Assembly (NCBI RefSeq): GCF_001277255.1
Contig: NZ_CP012264.1
Span: forward strand, 62,001 to 126,000
Direction of reading: 5' to 3'
DNA from: Cronobacter condimenti 1330
GTDB taxonomy: Bacteria; Pseudomonadota; Gammaproteobacteria; Enterobacterales; Enterobacteriaceae
DNA length: 64,000 nucleotides
Position numbers and translations under genes: made by a program. Within the stretch, counting starts at the first letter, position 1. Each line of letters opens with the position of its first letter. The notes under the pieces were generated by a model. It made no database searches. It saw only the letters and a list, made by a program, of their open reading frames with translations, and had not been told where the DNA came from. Below are positions 60,569 through 64,000 of this stretch, piece by piece.

Positions 60569-61030
60569 ATGAGCATGTCTCAATATAAAAAAGAACTCTT
60601 GTATAGAAAAGCTAAGGGTAAAATAATTTACGAATCTTATAAGGCTAAAATAGCGTCTCTATTCAAAATAGAACTGGATGGTTTGAGTTTTATTGGTTTG
60701 GAGGAAACAGATAATATACTTTCTGGAACCAATGGGTTTGATACCAGGCAAATCAAAAAAAAACTAGATGTAAAAGATTTGAGTGTTTATATATTGGAGC
60801 TAAAGGAAAGTATGGATTCATATTATGTCTTCCTTGATGACGACTGGAGTTATTGTGGCGCGTTCACAGTCCCTTCGCTTCAGGGATTAGATGAAAATTT
60901 CAACTTTGGAAAAGGAGTGTTAAATGATGTTTTATTTATTTCAACGGATTTAAAAAAATCAATAAGCTTGGATTATTATGAAATGAATGGCACTTACTAT
61001 ATTGATGTTACTACCAGGCTCGCCACTTAA
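60569..61030 (+). CDS. probable immunity protein of the Rhs toxin
   Basis: The 153-residue acidic protein has no signal peptide, so it is probably cytoplasmic, like the toxin target. The ATG at 60569 lies one base after the rhs stop. The AT-rich coding matches the toxin tail. The fold is not recognised (SFIGLEETDNILSG; YYVFLDDDWSYCGAF). Position and size are the evidence. Confidence 0.7.
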   Translation: MSMSQYKKELLYRKAKGKIIYESYKAKIASLFKIELDGLSFIGLEETDNILSGTNGFDTRQIKKKLDVKDLSVYILELKESMDSYYVFLDDDWSYCGAFTVPSLQGLDENFNFGKGVLNDVLFISTDLKKSISLDYYEMNGTYYIDVTTRLAT

Positions 61031-61334
61031 ACATATAATACAATTGTTTTTATATTTCTGATGGCCTGCTAGCAGATAAGGCACTTCGTGTCTTTTGTAG
61101 AGGGGCTTAAATGTTATTTGAGATTTAAATTTCTTTGACAACAATGATGTTGTTAATCAGGATTACGATAATATTGAGGCGGCACCCTGAAAGGGTAATC
61201 AATTAATTTAAGAGTTTTCGGGTATCAAACAGATAAAAAAACTACCGTCATAGAATATATACTTTCTGAAGATTTTTAATAGTTAAATTATTAACGGCAG
61301 GATTTTTATTATAAGGGATAGCAACTTCACGGCG
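61031..61334. other. AT-rich spacer with a decayed coding remnant
   Basis: About 300 bases without an intact gene. Near 61217-61278 the plus strand encodes FGYQTDKKTTVIEYILSEDF and a stop, which looks like the tail of a lost immunity gene. The segment ends at the junction with a displaced rhs core copy. Confidence 0.4.
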
Positions 61335-61590
61335 CTGGTAGCGAAATCGCCTGGCGGGCCGAATACCGCGCGTGGGGCAATACGCTACGCGTGGAGCATA
61401 TCGCAACCCGGACCGGCGAGCCGGTGTATCAGCCGTTACGCTATCAGGGGCAGTATTTCGATGCCGAGACGGGTTTGCACTATAACCGTTTCCGCTACTA
61501 TGATCCGGATGCGGGGCGCTTTATCAGCCAGGACCCGCCAGGGCTGGCGGGCGGGATAAACCTTTATCAGTATGCGCCGAACCCGCTGGT
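61335..61590 (+). repeat. rhs core repeat in module 1
   Basis: Copy of 59938-60193; the toxin changes right after this segment. Confidence 0.85.
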
Positions 61591-61942
61591 GTGGGTGGAT
61601 CCGCTGGGGTTAAGAAAAAAATGTAACGCTAAACGTACTAAACATGTGCCAAATCGTCATATCAGGCGACATAATAATATAGGAAACAGTAAGTTTAGTT
61701 TAAAAGAGAGAACGAAGTTACAAGCGAAAAGTAAATATAGAAAACCGAGTCAATACAGGAAAATTGAAAATCGTACAATGAAAAACCCTAGTAGAATAAT
61801 ACATCAAGGCGATGGTAGGATAAGATATGAGAAAGAATATGATCGTGTTATTGGTACACGAGGTGAAAAAGGCCATGTGACTATATATGATCCATCCAAA
61901 GATAAAATTGTCACATCTTATCCAGCGCACTTAGAGGATTAA
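61391..61942 (+). CDS. displaced rhs C-terminal toxin module 1 (no N-terminus)
   Basis: The 183-codon frame starts with the end of the rhs core (homology from about 61335; matches 59995-60193 of the full gene). It then switches after WVDPLGL to a new toxin domain of about 110 residues (RHIRRHNNIGNSKFSLKERT; YEKEYDRVIGTRGEKGHVTIYDP; IVTSYP). The last pattern resembles BECR-fold RNases, a guess from motif style. It lacks a ribosome site and most of Rhs, so it is silent unless it recombines into the full rhs gene. Its immunity gene follows two bases later. Confidence 0.7.
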   Translation: MEHIATRTGEPVYQPLRYQGQYFDAETGLHYNRFRYYDPDAGRFISQDPPGLAGGINLYQYAPNPLVWVDPLGLRKKCNAKRTKHVPNRHIRRHNNIGNSKFSLKERTKLQAKSKYRKPSQYRKIENRTMKNPSRIIHQGDGRIRYEKEYDRVIGTRGEKGHVTIYDPSKDKIVTSYPAHLED

Positions 61943-61944
61943 TA

Positions 61945-62226
61945 ATGCTTGATTTATCATATTTATCCGATGATATTGGAAATGGCCCCTCTCTGATTTT
62001 AAATGACAGAGTTGTCAGGAAGTTAGAGGATTCATTTTTGTTTTTAAAAGAAAAGACGGGCGTATACGTTGATCCTTATGGTAAAACTCGTATCTATCCA
62101 GAGCATCAAAAAATTTTAATAAAATACCTAGAAAGTAAAAGTAAGGACGATGATATTTCTGCTTTTGTAGCGTTTCTATCGAGTTCTATTTCTCAAGATG
62201 AGGTAATCATTGCCGATGGTGATTAA
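61945..62226 (+). CDS. probable immunity protein of displaced module 1
   Basis: The 93-residue acidic cytoplasmic protein (LDLSYLSDDIGNGPSLILND; SAFVAFLSSSISQDEVIIADGD) is encoded two bases after the toxin frame. A rho-independent terminator follows. Family unknown. Confidence 0.65.
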   Translation: MLDLSYLSDDIGNGPSLILNDRVVRKLEDSFLFLKEKTGVYVDPYGKTRIYPEHQKILIKYLESKSKDDDISAFVAFLSSSISQDEVIIADGD

Positions 62227-62258
62227 AATCATTAGCGACTAAGGTAATGGCTTTGTAT

Positions 62259-62290
62259 AAGCCATCTCTCAATGAGATGGCTTGTTTTTT
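62259..62290 (+). terminator. rho-independent terminator of module 1
   Basis: A perfect 10-bp stem AAGCCATCTC / GAGATGGCTT with a TCAAT loop is followed by GTTTTTT. Confidence 0.88.
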
Positions 62291-62439
62291 AATTGCAATT
62301 AAAGTTAGACGCGTTAAGCATTCCGGGATGTTGTTTTAATTAAAACTGAATTATTTAAAAGAATAACGACTTTTTGAGTTCTAAGTATAAGCCGCAAACG
62401 CCGTAAGATTTTTTATGCAATAAGATAAAAATATAAAGG

Positions 62440-62670
62440 CGGAATATCGCGCTAGGGGCAATACGCTACGCGTTGAGCATATCGCAACCCGCACCGGCGA
62501 GCCGGTGTATCAGCCGTTACGCTATCAGGGACAGTACTTTGATGCCGAGACGGGTTTGCACTATAACCGTTTCCGCTACTATGATCCGGATGCGTGGCGC
62601 TTTATCAGCCAGGACCCGATTGGGCTCGCGGGCGGGATAAACCTTTATCAGTATGCGCCGAACCCGCTGG
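62440..62670 (+). repeat. rhs core repeat in module 2
   Basis: Copy of about 59963-60193; starts 25 bases later than in module 1 and has a tgg-to-agg and a ggg-to-tgg change. Confidence 0.85.
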
Positions 62671-63065
62671 TATGGGTGGATCCGCTGGGGTTGTTAAAAT
62701 GCGGTTTGACAGGGGAGGAAGTTGGTGATGCTTCAAACTTGCCCGTAATAAGACCTGGAACTAAAGAATGGAAGCAAGCGGTTGACACGATCAAAAATAA
62801 TGGTAGTAGTAAACCCAATTTCAGAGTTGCTGATAGAGCTAGCGCAGAAAAATTAATGAAAGACGCGAAGCCTAAGATACCAGAGTATGGTCAATATACA
62901 GGCTCTAAAAATTACAGGAATAAGGAGGGGTATGAGCACCATCCTAATGAGTCCCACACAGTAAATGCGCCGGAAAACAACTTGCCCCATATAAAATGGT
63001 CGGATTATAGTTCCGGTAAAAAAGCCCCAAGCAGTGGAAAAGGACATATATTTTATGACGAATAA
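62505..63065 (+). CDS. displaced rhs C-terminal toxin module 2 (no N-terminus)
   Basis: The 186-codon frame repeats the end of the rhs core (homology from about 62440; the core reads DPDAWRF where the full gene has DPDAGRF). After WVDPLGL it switches to a third toxin domain with YRNKEGYEHHPNESHTVNAP and LPHIKWSDYSSGK. Such E-HH and HIKW motifs suggest a nuclease active site, by motif style only. No ribosome site is present. The stop overlaps the start of the immunity gene by 11 bases. Confidence 0.7.
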   Translation: MYQPLRYQGQYFDAETGLHYNRFRYYDPDAWRFISQDPIGLAGGINLYQYAPNPLVWVDPLGLLKCGLTGEEVGDASNLPVIRPGTKEWKQAVDTIKNNGSSKPNFRVADRASAEKLMKDAKPKIPEYGQYTGSKNYRNKEGYEHHPNESHTVNAPENNLPHIKWSDYSSGKKAPSSGKGHIFYDE

Positions 63066-63504
63066 AATAATATTTGATGAGGCCATCTACCCGATGGCTT
63101 GGCGTCTGAATTCTGAAGATTGTCGCCTACCACCTGAAGACAAGAGGAAAATTGTTCTACTAAATGAGCATGAGTCTGAAAACCTTTGGGATTTGCTTTT
63201 GCCGTTTAAAAAACTAATGGATATTCATGCTTCATTTATGACTGTCTTAGAAAAGAAAGAGTTGGATTTTGACGAGGTAGAAGAGTCGGCAATGTTTTTT
63301 TCTGAGAAATTAAAAGGTGTTTCTATTTTATTTTTCTTCTGGGGGCGAAGCGATTGCGCTATAGTGCCATCAGATATATTTATAAAATCTTGGGATGATT
63401 TTTTCTATCCAAGCGATGAAACTTGCATTATCGTCATGCCCAATAAGAATAACATAATTTACTCTTATGAAGAAAATTTCTTTTACTCAGAAAGGTTAAC
63501 GTGA
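63055..63504 (+). CDS. probable immunity protein of displaced module 2
   Basis: The 149-residue acidic protein starts at ATG 63055, inside the end of the toxin frame. It has features such as LNEHESENLWDLLLPFKKLM and FFFWGRSDCAIVPSDIFIKSW and no signal peptide. Position suggests a cytoplasmic immunity protein. Family unknown. Confidence 0.65.
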   Translation: MTNKIIFDEAIYPMAWRLNSEDCRLPPEDKRKIVLLNEHESENLWDLLLPFKKLMDIHASFMTVLEKKELDFDEVEESAMFFSEKLKGVSILFFFWGRSDCAIVPSDIFIKSWDDFFYPSDETCIIVMPNKNNIIYSYEENFFYSERLT

Positions 63505-63923
63505 CCCTCCACTCTAAGTGGGGGGCTCACCGCGTTTTCTTTTCTCTTTGTTGCATTTAAATGAATGTGGAAAAAAAGCACGTCCCGTCTGATGTTGAGA
63601 GAATTAATCCTTTGGCAAGAATGCTTTTTATTCATATGTTATTAATGATAGTGAAAAAATTAGATGGTTGGGTTGAATCTCAGAAAATAATGGCTTTCTT
63701 GATAAATTTCAATCTAACTCTATTTTTAATGGTAAAACCATCTCGTGCTATTCAACACACAAAATGAAAAGGTGATATGGGAAAATATCTCTCTGGACAT
63801 GCCAGAGAGATATTTTTGTATTATGTGTTAAAACAGTTTAAAAAGTTACTCAATGACTTTACAGATTGAATATATCTATAGGTTTACTTTCAGGGCCAGA
63901 CCTCAATCAAGGGGAATGCTTAG
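63505..63923. other. AT-rich stretch with an uncertain short frame
   Basis: The stretch begins with an imperfect hairpin (CCCTCCACT / AGTGGGGGG) near 63504-63524. A 68-codon frame at 63561-63767 has no clear family or ribosome site and may be the remnant of a further immunity gene. A strong terminator lies at 63782. Confidence 0.45.
63782..63817 (+). terminator. rho-independent terminator
   Basis: A perfect 15-bp stem AAAATATCTCTCTGG / CCAGAGAGATATTTT with an ACATG loop is followed by T. Confidence 0.88.
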
Positions 63924-63924
63924 T

Positions 63925-64000
63925 CTTCGACCCGGCCCATAACCTGCTGAGCGACACCGCCGCGGCCCCGCTGCACGACAACCGCCTGCGGGTGTACGAG
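63925..64000 (+). pseudogene. start of a third displaced rhs module (continues beyond window)
   Basis: The last 76 bases copy the rhs core at about 59472-59547 (CTTCGACCCGGCCCATAACC ...), with one or two changes near the end. It has no start codon. It begins further upstream in rhs than the other two displaced modules. Confidence 0.85.

Noticed and set aside
59938..62670. Core copies as insertion sequence ends or a CRISPR-like array
   Set aside because: The repeats are coding rhs core segments, not short regular repeats, and no transposase is encoded nearby.
63561..63767. 68-codon frame as a confident gene
   Set aside because: No ribosome site or family likeness; kept only as a possible remnant in the spacer entry.

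Overview
The window looks like the chromosome of a Cronobacter-like member of the Enterobacterales. The backbone genes are GC-rich, and the order dgoT ... yidR-yidQ-ibpA-ibpB, yidH-yidG, emrD, tisB/istR follows loci that sit close together in Escherichia coli. The genus is an inference from gene content and composition, not a proven assignment.

Layout. (1) 1-10.3 kb, core: the 3' end of the galactonate transporter dgoT; a small MFS transporter plus 2-hydroxyacid dehydrogenase operon; yidR; yidQ; the heat-shock pair ibpA-ibpB with probable RNA thermometers; an APH-fold kinase; yidH-yidG; a secreted GH5-like protein whose expected nucleophile is glycine; emrD; and a GNAT acetyltransferase. (2) 10.3-10.84 kb: an SOS toxin/antisense-RNA locus. 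It holds a 29-residue TisB homologue on the minus strand, a LexA box, and an IstR-like sRNA on the plus strand that matches the tisB leader. (3) 10.84-11.67 kb: an AT-rich gene-free stretch marking the junction with an accessory island.

(4) 11.67-42.98 kb: a complete type VI secretion system (T6SS). The order is SH3 lipoprotein, tssJ-tssK-tssL(OmpA)-tssM-tagF-tssA-tssB-tssC, an immunity-gene cluster, hcp, an AT-rich decayed effector patch, more immunity genes, tagH(FHA)-pppA-exported protein-tagJ-tssE-tssF-tssG, a DUF4225 effector pseudogene with its probable immunity gene, tssH/clpV, ppkA, and a lipase effector with an ankyrin immunity lipoprotein. The kinase, phosphatase, FHA protein and TagF together imply post-translational control of firing. 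(5) 43.1-56.4 kb: two vgrG islands whose first 1.37 kb are nearly identical. The first carries two small DUF3592-like membrane proteins and a DUF2169/pentapeptide-DUF3540-DUF4150 cassette. The second carries DUF2169, a PAAR-like lipase effector and an ankyrin immunity protein.

(6) 56.6-64.0 kb: a full rhs gene with a variable C-terminal toxin and its immunity gene, followed by at least two displaced rhs C-terminal toxin/immunity modules. A third begins at the window edge. Each displaced module starts with a short copy of the rhs core and continues into AT-rich toxin and immunity DNA.

Functional reading: tssB/tssC form the sheath, hcp the tube, vgrG plus the DUF4150 proteins the tip, tssJLM the membrane complex, tssAEFGK the baseplate and ClpV the recycling ATPase. 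The cargo is two lipases and Rhs toxins. The window also keeps an archive of orphan immunity genes (Tai4-like and Rap1a-like) and at least two decayed effector genes, a record of effector turnover at this locus.
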